Positions 1 to 12,496 are shown, counted from the first letter of the stretch. The stretch: 64,000 bases of DNA from Rhyacophila brunnea (GCA_022495005.1 JAGYXB010001106.1:124001-188000), one strand, 5' to 3'. Notes: generated by a model from the letters alone, not told the origin. Numbers and translations are program-made.

Positions 1-2790
1 CCACCGGTGGATTGATTCAGGTTCATAATGATAATGGAAATATAAATAGATATAATATATTATCACCGATTTTGATAAATACAACAATTCAAATGACAGA
101 AAGGAGTAGAATCAGGCATGGGAGGCCTTTATCCAGCAATAGATGGGTTCAGGTCAATGATGATAAGGACGATAGAAATAGGTATAATATAGTAGTAGAA
201 TCAGGTTGCGGAACTCGTCATCCAGCAGTGAATTGATCCTGGTTGATGATGATGACGATATGAATATGTAGATAAATGTAATATCACCGATTTTGATAAA
301 TACAGAAATTCATATCACAGAAAGGAGTAGAATCAGGCTAAGAAGGTCTTTAAGTAGTGGATTGGTTTAGGTCGATGATGATGATGATATGAATATGTAA
401 ATAAATATAATATCACCGATTTTGATAAATACAGAAATTCATATGACAGAAAAGAGTAGAATCAGGCTAGCGAGGTCTTTATTAAGCAGTGGATTGTTTC
501 AGGTCGATGATAATGATGATGATAATGATGATAATGACGATATGAATATGTAAATAAATATAATATCACCGATTTTGATAAATACAGCAATTCATATGAC
601 AGAAAGGAGTAGAATCAAGCTAGGGAGGTCTTTATTAAGCAGTGGATTGGTTTAGGTCGATGATGATGATAATGATAAATGACCATATGAATATGTAGAT
701 AAATATAATATCACCGATTTTTATAAATACAGCAATGCATATGACAGAAAGGAGTAGAATCAGGCTAAGGAGGTCTTTAAGTAGTGGATTGGTTCAGGTC
801 AATGATGATGATGATGACGATATGAATATGTAAATAAATATAATATCACCGATTTTGATAAATACAGCAATGCATATGACAGAAAGGAGTAGAATCTGGC
901 TAGGGAGGTCTTTATTTAGCAGTGGATTGGTTCAGGTCGATGATGATGATGATGATGACAATATGAATATGTAGATAAATATAATATCACCGATTTTGAT
1001 AAATACAGAAATTCATATGACAGAAAGGAGGAGAATTAGGCTAAAGGGGTCTTTATTAAGCAGTGGATTGGTTCAGGTATATGATAATGATGATGATGAT
1101 GATGACGATATGAATATGTAGAAAAATATAATATCTCCGATTTTGATAAATACAGCAATTCATATGACAGAAAGGAGTAGAATCAAGCTAGGGAGGTCTT
1201 TATTAAGCAGTGGATTGGTTCAAGTCGATGATGATGATGATGACGATATGAATATGTAGATAAATATAATATCACCGATTTTGATAAATACAGCAATGCA
1301 TATGACAGAAAGGAGTAGAATCAGGCTAAGGAGGTCTTTAAGTAGTGGATTGGTTCAGGTCAATGATGATGATGATGACGATATGAATATGTAAATAAAT
1401 ATAATATCACCGATTTTGATAAATACAGCAATGCATATGACAGAAAGGAGTAGAATCAGGCTAAGAGGTCTTTAAGTAGTGGATTGGTTCAGGTCAATGA
1501 TGATGATGATGACGATATGAATATGTAAATAAATATAATATCACCGATTTTGATAAATACAGAAATTCATATGACAGAAAGGAGTAGAATCTGGCTAGGG
1601 AGGTCTTTATTAAGCAGTGGATTGGTTCAGGTCGATGATGATGATGATGATGACAATATGAATATGTAGATAAATATAATATCACCGATTTTGATAAATA
1701 CAGAAATTCATATGACAGAAAGGAAGAGAATTAGGCTAAGGGGGTCTTTATTAAGCAGTGGATTGGTTCAGGTATATGATAATGATGATGATGATGATGA
1801 CGATATGAATGTGTAGATACATAATATCACAGATTTTGATAAATACATACATTCATATGACAAAAGGAGTAGAATCAGGCTAAGGAGGTCTTTATTAAAC
1901 AGTGGATGGATCCTGGTTGATGATGATGATGACGATATGAATATTTAAATAAATATAATATCACCGATTTTGATAAATACAGAAATTCATATGACAGAAA
2001 GGAGGAGAATTAGGCTAAGGGGGTCTTTATTAAGCAGTGGATTGGTTCAGGTATATGATAATGATGATGATGATGATGACGATATGAATGTGTAGATATA
2101 TATAATATCACAGATTTTGATAAATACATACATTCATATGACAAAAGGAGTAGAATCAGGCTAGAAGGTCTTTATTAAGCAGTGGATGGATCCTGGTTGA
2201 TGATGATGATGACGATATGAATATGTTTTTAAATATAATATCACCGATTTTGATAAATACAGCAATTCATATGACAGAAAGGAGTAGAACCGGGCTAGGA
2301 GGCCATTATCCAGCAGTGGATTGGTTCAGGTCGATGATATAAGAATGATAGAAATAGGTATAATATCACAAATTCGTTAAACCGATGGTAGTAGAATCAG
2401 GTTGCGGAACCCTTCATCCAGTAGTGGATTGATCCTAGTTGATGATGATGATGATGATTATGATGACGATATGAATATATAGATAAATAACATTAGAAAT
2501 TCAATACTGTCAAGAATACAATCAACGTAGAGAGGCCTTCATCCAGCAGTGGATTTATTGAGGCTCGTGATAATAATGGCATTATATATAGATAGGTAGA
2601 TATAATATATATCACTGATTTTGATAAATATAACAATTCATGTGTAAGTAAGGAGTAGAATAAGGCTGAGGAGGCCTTCATCCAGCAGTGTATAGGTCAA
2701 TATTGATGATGATAGGGACGAAAAAAATAGGTAGATATTATACAATATCACACATTTTGATAACTATAACAATTCGTATTAATTTCCTTT
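1..2790 (+). repeat. Tandem minisatellite array, copy 1 (RTE LINE-tail-like units)
   Basis: About 20 imperfect head-to-tail units spaced roughly 105-155 bp apart. A typical unit reads: atatcaccgattttgat, aaatacagcaattcatatga, cagaaaggagtagaatcagg, ctagggaggtctttattaag, cagtggattggttcaggt, then a run of GAT triplets, then gacgatatgaatatg. Unit length varies mainly through the number of GAT triplets. The core (aggcctt...ccagcagtggattgat...caggttgatgatgatgat) matches the general form of the 3' terminus and microsatellite tail of RTE-type LINEs common in Lepidoptera, which suggests such a tail was captured and amplified. The array is cut by the window start and degrades after about 2700. Short open frames here, rich in His or Tyr/Leu/Ser, are products of the repeat and are not genes. 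Confidence 0.9.
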
Positions 2791-3358
2791 ATTGTTTGCA
2801 ATGGCAACTTTGTTAGTTTAATATGACTATCTGATCTATGGAAATTAGTGGCCTAGGTAATTATTTAATAAAAAAGGATTGAGCGAACAGCCACAAAGTA
2901 TTTTAAAAAAATCAAATTTGGAATATCACGTTATCTATGAAATGGCCGTCAGTGGCGTACCCCGCTGTCAAAAGATATTATACGTAGTAAATTGTACCAG
3001 GATTATGGTTTTTTCACCGGAAAAAAGTGCGCCAATGCCTACATTACGATATTTGAATAAAAATAATCGAATTCGTTTGTCAAATAAAGGATTAGAAGGT
3101 CTTAAGCGACGAAGACGTCATTCTGACAGGCGTGGACAGTAAATATGGCGATCGTATACGGTGTGTAAGAAAATATCGGATATAAACGTCAAGTACCTGT
3201 AAAATCATTGAAAATTTGTGAAATGTGGTCAATTCAAACGGTAAATGAATCGGTAGCGCACATTTTGAAGTGAAGATGTAAAAATAACAATAAAATGTCG
3301 CTTAAATGAGCTGTTGGTGTATTTTCCAAAATCTCTTAGGATAATAATATATAGGAGA
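1..3358 (+). repeat. Segmental tandem duplication, copy 1 (cut by window start)
   Basis: The sequence from base 1 reappears at about 4368, and the shared block ends with ataataatatataggaga at about 3341-3358 and again at 7260-7277. The offset is about 4366 at the left edge and about 3916 at the right edge, so this copy carries about 450 bp more array, meaning more minisatellite units. The array is followed by about 570 bp of shared nonrepetitive flank (2790-3358). A small open frame at 2879-3142 (87 codons, Arg-rich end near RRRRRHS) lies in that flank. Its counterpart is at 6834-7052, but its N-terminal part is not preserved, so I do not call it a gene. Confidence 0.88.
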
Positions 3359-4070
3359 CTAGCTGAGCCAGCTGGCTCTCGCCAGTCTGTCTCGCTAGGT
3401 CTTGCAGACAGCTTTTCATCATAGTGACTTGGTGTTGGATTTTAATATAATAATTGTAAAGTGTGTATAGACGGCGCCATAGTTTTCCCTTCGGGATGGA
3501 TTTTCATTCACGTCAGACAATTGAAAATTTATCTGATTTGTCAGTTTTACGATATGCATGTCGTCACTGCAAATACAAATTTGGAGTCATGTGCGTAGTC
3601 TATTCTGGAGTCTGGCCTTCTCAATATCATCTGACACCATTTCAGGCTGCTAAGCCTAGCAAAACAGCTGGCAATCGCCGATTGCTACCACTGTCATTTT
3701 AATTTTAATACAATATATGTGTAGGTATGTGCATTTAAATATGATAAATAGTTATACATCTCAATCGTGATTATCATAAATAGCGATCCAATATAACGCG
3801 AATATTAATCTCTTTCGGGTCCCATTTACATAATAGAAAAAGGTTAGCAGCATAAAAAATAAATTTAAACATTATTTTGTTTCATTGTCTATAAAAAATA
3901 AATGCTTGGAGCCACAGAATAATATCGTAAAAATCATATTTTGTTTTAAAAATTAAACTTAAACAATATAGTTTCCCGGTGCGGGACATTCATATCGAGA
4001 CAAATGTTGATAAATAATGAAGTAATACATATTATATCTGATAAGAATAGGAATTTATAAGACCTAAAGA
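3359..4070. other. Spacer between the two duplicated blocks, no gene recognised
   Basis: This DNA is not part of the shared block: after the common end, copy 1 continues with a slightly GC-richer stretch (3360-3420) and copy 2 does not. A 79-codon open frame at 3463-3702 has two Cys-x2-Cys-like spacings (RHCKYKFGVMC), but I recognise no family, and its start lies in ordinary AT-rich DNA. The rest is AT-rich with no repeat I could pair within the window. Confidence 0.5.
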
Positions 4071-4088
4071 TGTGGAATCAGCTTAAAA

Positions 4089-4119
<31 letters not shown>

Positions 4120-6715
4120 TTGATGACGATAATGACGATATAAATGGGTAGGTATATAAAATCACAAATTTAAAAAAATATTGCAGTTTATATGACCAAG
4201 AAGAGTAGAATTAGGTTGGGATAACCTTCATCCAGCAGTGGATTAATCTTGGTTGATGATGATAATGACGATATTATGAATGGGAAATATAATATCAGCA
4301 ATTTTGATAAATATAGTAATTCATATGACCGACAGAAATTCAAACAACTTAGAGAGGCCTTCATCCACCGGTGGATTGATTCAGGTTCATAATGATAATG
4401 GAAATAGATATAATATATTATCACCGATTTTGATAAATACAGCAATTCAAATGACAGAAAGGAGTAGAATCAGGCATGGGAGGCCTTTATCCAGCAATAG
4501 ATGGGTTCAGGTCAATGATGATAAGGACGATAGAAATAGGTATAATATAGTAGTAGAATCAGGTTGCGGAACTCTTCATCCAGCAGTGAATTGATCCTGG
4601 TTGATGATGATGACGATATGAATATGTAGATAAATGTAATATCACCGATTTTGATAAATACAGAAATTCATATCACAGAAAGGAGTAGAATCAGGCTAAG
4701 GAGGTCTTTAAGTAGTGGATTGGTTTAGGTCGATGATAATGATGATATGAATATGTAAATAAATATAATATCACCGATTTTGATAAATACAGAAATTCAT
4801 ATGACAGAAAAGAGTAGAATCAGGCTAGCGAGGTCTTTATTAAGCAGTGGATTGTTTCAGGTCGATGATGATGATGATGATAATGACGATATGAATATGT
4901 AAATAAATATAATATCACCGATTTTGATAAATACAGCAATTCATATGACAGAAAGGAGTAGAATCAAGCTAGGGAGGTCTTTATTAAGCAGTGGATTGGT
5001 TTAGGTCGATGATGATGATGATGACGATATGAATATGTAGATAAATATAATATCACCAATTTTAATAAATACAGCAATTCATATGACAGAAAGGAGTAGA
5101 ATCTGGCTAGGGAGGTCTTTATTAAGCAGTGGATTGGTTCAGGTCAATGATGATGATAATGATAATGACCATATGAATATGTAGATAAATATAATATCAC
5201 CGATTTTGATAAATACAGCAATGCATATGACAGAAAGGAGTAGAATCAGGCTAAGGAGGTCTTTAAGTAGTGGATTGGTTCAGGTCAATGATGATGATGA
5301 TGACGATATGAATATGTAAATAAATATAATATCACCGATTTTGATAAATACAGAAATCCATATGACAGAAAGGAGTAGAATCTGGCTAGGGAGGTCTTTA
5401 TTAAGCAGTGGATTGGTTCAGGTCGATGATGATGATGATGATGACGATATGAATATGTAGATAAATATAATATCACCGATTTTGATAAATACAGCAATTC
5501 ATATGACAGAAAAGAGTAGAATCAAGCTAGGGAGGTCTTTATTAAGCAGTGGATTAGTTTAGGTCGATGATGATGATGATGACGATATGAATATGTAGAT
5601 AAATATAATATCACCGATTTTGATAAATACAGCAATTCATATGACAGAAAGGAGTAGAATCAAGCTAGGGAGGTCTTTATTAAGCAGTGGATGGATCCTG
5701 GTTGATGATGATGATGACGATATGAATATTTAAATAAATATAATATCACCGATTTTGATAAATACAGAAATTCATATGACAGAAAGGAGTAGAATCTGGC
5801 TAGGGAGGTCTTTATTAAGCAGTGGATTGGTTCAAGTCGATGATGATGATGATGATGACGATATGAATATGTAGATAAATATAATATCACCGATTTTGAT
5901 AAATACAGAAATTCATATGACAGAAAGGAGGAGAATTAGGCTAAGGGGGTCTTTATTAAGCAGTGGATTGGTTCAGGTATATGATAATGATGATGATGAT
6001 GATGACGATATGAATGTGTAGATACATATAATATCACAGATTTTGATAAATACATACATTCATATGACAAAAGGAGTAGAATCAGGCTAGGGAGGTCTTT
6101 ATTAAGCAGTGGATGGATCCTGGTTGATGATGATGATGACGATATGAATATGTTTTTAAATATAATATCACCGATTTTGATAAATACAGCAATTCATATG
6201 ACAGAAAGGAGTAGAACCGGGCTAGGGAGGCCATTATACAGCAGTGGATTGGTTCAGGTCAATGATATAAGAATGATAGAAATAGGTATAATATCGCAAA
6301 TTCGTTAAACCGATAGTAGTAGAATCAGGTTGCGGAACCCTTCATCCAGTAGTGGATTGATCCTAGTTGATGATGATGATGATGATTATGATGACGATAT
6401 GAATAATATGTAGATAAATAACATTAGAAATTCAATACTGTCAAGAATACAATCAACGTAGAGAGGCCTTCATCCAGCAGTGGATTTATTGAGGCTCGTG
6501 ATAATAATGGCATTATATATAGATAGGTAGATTATAATATTATATCACTGACTTTGATAAATATAACAATTCATGTGTAAGTAAGGAGTAGAATAAGGCT
6601 TAGGAGGCCTTCATCCAGCAGTGTATAGGTCAAGATTGATGATGATAGAGACGAAAAAAATAGTTAGATATTATACAATATCACACATTTTGATAACTAT
6701 AACAATTCGTATTAA
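4071..6715 (+). repeat. Tandem minisatellite array, copy 2
   Basis: About 19 units of the same family as the array at the window start. The left end is intact here. The first units (4080-4370) are the most diverged and show the LINE-tail core most clearly: aggccttcatccagcagtgg, then attgatacaggttgatga. Central units (about 4900-5900) are very similar to each other, while edge units are diverged. That is the pattern expected when unequal exchange keeps homogenising the centre of an array. From about 4368 the units correspond in order to those in copy 1, so the array predates the segmental duplication. Confidence 0.9.
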
Positions 6716-7277
6716 TTTCTTTCATTGTTTGCAATGGCAACTTTTTTAGTATGGAAATTAGTAGCCTAGGTAATTATTCAATAACAAAAATAGTGGGTGA
6801 ACAGCCACAAAGAAGTATTTAAAAAAATCAAATTTGGAATGTCACGTTATCTATGATATGACGGACAGTGGCGGACACACATGTCAGATTTTTATTTACG
6901 CAGTAAATTGTAGCAAGATTATGGTTTTTTCACCGGAAAAAAGTGCGCCAATGCCTACATTACGATATTTGAATAAAAATAATCGAATCCGTTTGTCAAA
7001 TAAAGGATTAGAAGGTCTTAAGCGACGAAGACGTCATTCTGCTGTATGTTAAAAGAAGTATGGCGAATTGTATACGCTGTATGAGAAAATATCAGTTATA
7101 AACGTCAAGTACCTGTGAAATCATTGAAAATTTGTGAAATGTGGTCAATTCAAACGGTAGATGAATCGGTAGCGCACATTTTGAAGTGAAGATGTAAAAA
7201 TAACAATAAAATGTCGCTTAAATGAGCCGTTAGTGAATTTTCCAAAATCTCTTAGGATAATAATATATAGGAGATAA
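4368..7277 (+). repeat. Segmental tandem duplication, copy 2
   Basis: This is the second copy of the block beginning ccaccggtggattgattcag. The shared flank at 6715-7277 matches 2790-3358 closely, with scattered substitutions and small indels. A block at about 6850-6900 is clearly more diverged: copy 1 reads taccccgctgtcaaaag where copy 2 reads gacacacatgtcagatt. The segment therefore duplicated as a unit of about 4.4 kb after the minisatellite had formed. Confidence 0.88.
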
Positions 7278-7429
7278 TTAAAAAAATATACTAATACTTA
7301 CCAAAGATGTTGAAAATTTTTTTTTCTCCCAATTGGAGCATTCTGTGGTATCCTTATTAAAATCGCTAAAACAAGTATTGGTTTGAGATAAATGTCATTA
7401 GTATACATGTATAATATATACTAAGGCCT

Positions 7430-7600
7430 TATCCAGATGGTGCGATTTGATTAGCGCGTAAAAACTCGCGCGCATTATAGGTACATGTGCCCTCATTGAG
7501 CCGACCACATGTAATCGCCGCGAGTCACTGCTCGCGCGCGATTGAGGTACCTACAGGTGACCTCATTGAGCTGTAGGTACCTTAAATCGCTTCTCTATGT
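7430..7600. repeat. GC-rich twin-hairpin repeat (possible MITE)
   Basis: Two tandem units, each beginning ctcgcgcgc (7465 and 7531), in otherwise AT-rich DNA. Unit 1 folds as tacatgtg (7482-7489) against cacatgta (7506-7513). Unit 2 folds as ggtacctacag (7546-7556) against ctgtaggtacc (7571-7581). The word cctcattgag sits in both loops. Outer words gcgattt (7442) and aaatcgc (7584) are inverted to each other, as in a small MITE. No target duplication was found. Confidence 0.55.
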
Positions 7601-7609
7601 CTATACAGC

Positions 7610-8725
7610 TAATATGAAAAATTATGTACCGTGAGTCTATGTTTGCTTCCCTTTTATATGTTCACACTCCATCTCTATAAGTACAAGAAGATTTTCTTCA
7701 ACATCAATCAGTAATGTCATTTTACCAAACTGGTAAGAAAAGTGATTTTATTTGCCTATTCTAGTAATGTAATTAATAAAACGATGCATGTAGTACATAG
7801 TTAATAAACGCTATTTAAATTATACCGGCAAATTATTAGGCTTATAAGTTATTAAAAAAGGTAGAGCATTATAATAATATGTCTCTCAACAAAATAAAGG
7901 TTATCTTTATATACTCAAAAGAAGAATGGTTATTAGTTACTCATACATCTATGTAGATGTTGTAGATCTAAACATACCTGCATTTAAAAATCAACATGCA
8001 ATTTTTTCCAACCCGTGATCCACTATTATTGACACCTGCACGTTCTGTAGGTACATTATTCCTACCATTGCGAAAACATAATCATCTTATACCACGTTAA
8101 CAAGTGCATAGATTTACTACTGAGCAGAGCCAGTCCAAAAACAAAAAAAAATCTTTCTTAACTTTCTTCTTTAAGCACTGCGGTGCATGGTTGCAGTCCC
8201 GTGCGGCTCCGTCTCGGGACAGAATGAGCACTTATAATCACTTCTTTCACGCACGTTTAAAGCGTCATGGAAAACAGCCGTGCATATCCACGGCTGTGCA
8301 TATATGACGGGTGGTGGCGGGAACTTTAGTACGTATTATCGTGGCCATAATAAGAAAATGCACGTGGAAACATGTATTATCGTGCAAGTTACAAGATTGC
8401 ACGCATGAATCAAAAAAGATCAGAAGCTTCTGAATTTTCACGCAACAGTTGGGATGTATATGATATCTGCGCCTGCGCAGTAAAATGGTAGTGGCGACCC
8501 TGCCGGGGAAAAAACAAACTACACCACGCTGGACATTAACCAATTTACACGACCTGTCAAATAGTACCATAAAATGACAACATCGCGTCTCGTTTACTCT
8601 TGAAGAATGCGATTGGAAAGACAGACGTGTAAACAGTTATTATCGCGATAGTTTTAAATACACACTATTGCTGCAAGTAAATCGATGCACGTGTACAGGC
8701 GCCATTATTAGACTTATATGGTATC
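7610..8725. other. AT-rich DNA with a GC-richer patch; no gene recognised
   Basis: 7610-8100 is AT-rich with nothing recognised. 8130-8680 is richer in GC and CpG (for example cgtgcggctccgtctcggga at about 8200) and contains open frames of 67 codons (8104-8307, + strand) and 101 codons (8265-8570, - strand). Neither resembles a family I know. The patch could be an old element or a weak regulatory island. Confidence 0.4.
8468..8479. promoter_or_regulatory. NRF1/Ewg-like palindromic site
   Basis: tgcgcctgcgca is one base away from the NRF1/Erect-wing consensus YGCGCAYGCGCR, and it lies in the GC-richer patch. No transcript start or coding exon can be tied to it, so this is only a motif match. 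Confidence 0.25.
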
Positions 8726-8960
8726 AAATCAAATCAAATTTATTTATTTTACATAGGTATAATAAACATAACAAAGTGTTAACAATTTTTAAAATAAAAA
8801 TACAGAGAATGTGAGTTAATAATACAATACGTAATAAAATAACAAAAATAAAATTAGATGGAAGCACACAGAGTTAACTTTGATAGACTCTATCTTAAAA
8901 ACTTATAAAACAACGTCCACCTAAATTCACCCTCACATAAGTGGAATATATCAATATCCG
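8725..8960. repeat. Dispersed AT-rich repeat starting atcaaatcaaatttattt
   Basis: A stretch with the caaatcaaatttatttattt type of start often seen at LINE 3' ends in insects. The segment taaaataacaaaaataaaat followed by ggaagcacacag recurs at 20285-20335, so this is an interspersed family. No coding part was seen. Confidence 0.4.
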
Positions 8961-10078
8961 AAGCGATTTCATTAAACATGGTTATTGGTTATATGGTATA
9001 AATATTGCATAGCCGAATATTATAATATCTTGTCAACACTGATGAAATGTACAAAGAAAGGTATTCATCTACTACGATGATGTATTTACGGATCATTGAT
9101 TTATATTTTAAATGTATCTTATAGATTTTTTTCTAATCTATTATGAGAATTTTAATTGTTTTGCATGTTTTTTCATTCAATAAGCATTGTTTAATACGTA
9201 CGTCAGAATTTATGTTGTAATTTGCAATTTAATTTTTTTCAAAATATATTAAGCCTTTATTATAAGAGTACCTACCTGTCTGGAATTATCTAAATGACCT
9301 GCTTTTTAAAAGCGTAAAGACTGCATTTTGATAACGGGTGGCTATTTTGTTTTCGGTCTATATTTACATTATTACGTTCCAGAATATTCCAAAATGACAT
9401 CACTATTCACGCGTGGACAATGAAGGCTAGTAAGGGATGGAAAATTGAGCTTTGTGTAACGCCTGTATGGTGCACGCCGTGAATAATATTTTGTTTCGTT
9501 TCCGCGCAATATTGTACCTCTGTATAGCCAGTGTTGCGAAATAAGTTTAATCGAAGTTAAAAATATAATATACTTACTATAATTAACACAAATGAGAATT
9601 TATTGTATTTGTAAAAAGTTTTTTGATCATTCATCCAAAACTAATGTTTGTAAGTTTTTCGGCTTAATTATCAGCCGAGTAAAATTTGCAGGTGGCTATC
9701 ATTACTTTTAATTTCAATAATTACTTAATCAAAATAATACACTATATAATGTTATACTTATTACAGACAATTGAAGGGGTTATTTCAAGACAATAATATG
9801 CCACAGAAACATGGTTTGGAGATATGAGAAATTTAATGTTCATGTTCGTTCACTATTGTGACAGGAAAAATTATTATCCTCATTAAAATGTTCGATATAT
9901 CTCACAACTAATTATTCTGTTTGGAGCAGAAGGCGTGGATGACTGACCGATATCAATTTTGACTGGCATGGCATATCATAATATTATTGTTATTTTTTTT
10001 TTAGCAAAATTTGAATTTGTAAGAACTACACATTGATCATAATTATTGAGACATCAGTGTATTTTTTTTAAAGTGTCT
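8961..10078. other. AT-rich DNA, nothing recognised
   Basis: I found no open frame of interest, RNA gene or repeat pair in this stretch. Confidence 0.6.
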
Positions 10079-10690
10079 TAACGGCCACATGCTCAGCGTC
10101 CGTCAAAATGAAGATGTTATGCTATTTTCAGAGCACAACCCTGGACATTCCCTAAACGTTGTAGATAATTTATTTATATAATTTTGAAGCCATATTATCC
10201 TTTATATATATTTTAAACATTTAATGACTGTATAAAGTATTTTTATTACATAACATAGTATTCTTTTAAACCTCTCGCTCTAATGTTTTAGAATATAGTC
10301 ATATTTCAGTACGTCCATGTGAAGTGGTGTTAAGATTTTTTATATTTAATAATTTTTAAAAGCATTTATAAAACCATTAGTAAAATTTATGTCGACATTA
10401 TAATAGTGAAATATTTACGATAAAAAATTATATTGATAATCTCTGTGATCCCAAATTTGACAAGAATTAGGTATTTTATTATTTAAAAAATGGGCAGGAT
10501 TTACACATTTGAAAATAAGCTATGTCTTTGAACTTTCAAATCTGATAAACATTCTACGAATAATGTTTGCTTTATAATAATTATTGACCTAATAAGGTAG
10601 TATTTTTTTGAAATACGCCTTTTCTATTGGCATTTTCCCAGTGGCTAAGCTACAACATACGGTCGTAGCCATACATTGACAAACGATAAA
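10079..10690 (+). repeat. Dispersed 0.6 kb repeat, copy 1
   Basis: Starts near taacggccacatgctcagcg and ends near acaacatacggtcgtagcc. A second copy in the same orientation lies at 22594-23203, with high similarity along most of its length (for example ctctcgctctaatgttttag in both) and indels in the middle. There are no inverted termini and no coding sequence, so the class is unknown. Confidence 0.75.
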
Positions 10691-11425
10691 TATTAAAATA
10701 TTAAATAAATTGATTTATGTACCAGGGGCGGTTTTCAAACAGTACTACAAATACATACATAAGGCTATTATATTAATTCATATAAAAATGTAACAACTAT
10801 TTTATCGAAGACATAAACTGAAAATAAGTCGTAATAAATTAACTAACTTTACAATTGTTAATAATCTATAATAATACGAAATTTGGAGTATATATCTGGT
10901 TGTCTTATGGATTGCAATACCGAATGAATTTATCATACCGGTATTTTCGTATTTCTTAATGAATATCGGTATTTTGAATCACTAGCAAGAGTTGAAATTT
11001 TTTATAGAAATGAATTATCAGGTGCTAACGTAGAATTATGTTTCCACGCAATATTATTAAACAGCATGCAGCCTTAGCGTAAGGAAAATGGACGGACGCT
11101 GGCTGCGCTACGCAGGCGCGTCGCAGGCTTCTCTTTCTGGCACCCTCAAAGCCTTAAGGCGCCTCGTAATCGTCACACTTAAAAATAAATAGCTACGCCA
11201 AACTAAGGATTGACGAAATATGAATATTTTATTGAAATTAAATTATCTCACAAACGGCGAAGATGAGTCGATTTGATAATAAAAAGGTTTTACGGAGCTT
11301 CTTAATACAAATTAAAATTAATTTTGTATTATTTATACGAAATTATTTAAATCATTCAAGATATTTTTGTATCGAACAAAATTTGGGTAAAAGTCGTAAC
11401 AATAAATTCATCATTATGAGGGCTC
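10691..11425. other. No gene recognised; short GC-rich patch
   Basis: AT-rich apart from about 11065-11180, which is GC-rich (ctggctgcgctacgcaggcg). I could not pair that patch with anything else in the window. Confidence 0.5.
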
Positions 11426-12496
11426 TTTATTGATTTTAAGCAGGCATATGACAGCATCGACCGGGAAAAACTATTCACTGTCCTTCTGGACTTTGAAATC
11501 CCACCAAAACTAGTCAGGCTTGTTAGAATCACACTGCTGAATACACTCTCCCAGGTGAAGGTGAATGGCCAACTGACGGAGGGCTTTGAAGTATCTCGGG
11601 GTCGCAAGGAGACGGATTGGCCCCTATGCTGTTCAACTTAGCCCTCGAATCCGCTATCAGAAAGTCTCAAGTGAACAGGAGCGGCACTATATTAAGCAGA
11701 CCGAGCCAATTGGTTGGCTACGTAGCCGACATCAACATGATGGGTAGATCCATACAGATACAGACCACCTCCAAAGGGCCGCACTAGAGATTGGCTTAAG
11801 AGTAAATGAAAACAAAACCAAAGTCATGGTACAAAGCCGACAAAATCAGAGTAGGCTAGGCCAAATTTCCAGTTTTGGAAACCATCAATTTGAGGTTGTC
11901 AACCGGTTCACATACCTGGGTTCCAATATTACAAAAGAGAACGAGGAACTGGAAGAAATAAAAGCCCGAATAACCGCTGCAAATAAATCGTACTTCTCAT
12001 TGCTGCCCATATTCAAATCCAGAAATGTCCACAGAAGACGCGGCTCTATAAAACCGTCATACGCACAGTCGTTGCATACGGGTGCGAGTCATGGACGCTA
12101 AATGTGAAAGCAGCTGAAATGGTGGATTGCTTTGAGAGAAAGATCCTTAGGCGGATATACGGACCCATGAATGATGGTGGGGAGTGGAGAATTAGGTACA
12201 ACACGGAACTATACCGCTTATACCAAGATACAAAACTCTCCAACTTCATAAAACTCCAGAGGCTAAACTGGGCAGGCCATGTCCAGCGCATGCCTGAGTC
12301 ACGGATACCGAAGAAGATCCTCGAAAGAAACCCAGGGGGGAAAAGGCCAGTGGGAAAGCCACGCACACGATGGGGTGATAGTGTTGCAAAGGATGCCAAC
12401 CAGCTGCTAAAGGTCGGGAACTGGAAAGGACGTGCGGAGGACCGTTCCGGCTGGAGGACAGCGGTGGAGGAGGCCAGGGCTCGACTTGAGCTGTAG
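11426..12496 (+). pseudogene. Reverse transcriptase fragment, frameshifted and inactive
   Basis: The conceptual product starts FIDFKQAYDSIDREKLF, an RT palm motif carrying the first catalytic Asp. It continues past a frameshift near 11605 into GDGLAPMLFNLALESAIRKS. The usual Y-A-D-D active site reads Y-V-A-D at about 11717-11734, so a catalytic Asp is missing. Frame then shifts again through a segment open at 11826-12101 (HQFEVVNRFTYLGSNIT). The last segment, 12104-12496, encodes a typical LINE C-terminus: RKILRRIYGP, LQRLNWAGHVQRM, GKRPVGKPRTRWGDSV and EDRSGWRTAVEEAR, ending in tag. The N-terminal endonuclease and most of the RT are absent. It would have catalysed target-primed reverse transcription of its own RNA, but this copy cannot. 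Confidence 0.9.

Noticed and set aside
1494..5890. Open frames of 60-76 codons with His runs and STYSYRHHHHH-type repeats in the arrays
   Set aside because: They are translations of the minisatellite on the - strand (GAT triplets read as ATC/CAT) and repeat with its period; no gene-like context.
1..6715. CRISPR-like array
   Set aside because: Units are long (over 100 bp), abut without unique spacers, and vary by triplet number; this is a eukaryotic minisatellite.
2879..7052. Paired small frames with an Arg-rich end as a possible conserved gene
   Set aside because: The similarity is explained by the segmental duplication, and the N-terminal halves differ in frame and sequence.
10079..10690. 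piggyBac-type element because it begins after TTAA
   Set aside because: No matching inverted end or TTAA at the other side in either copy; a TTAA is common by chance in AT-rich DNA.
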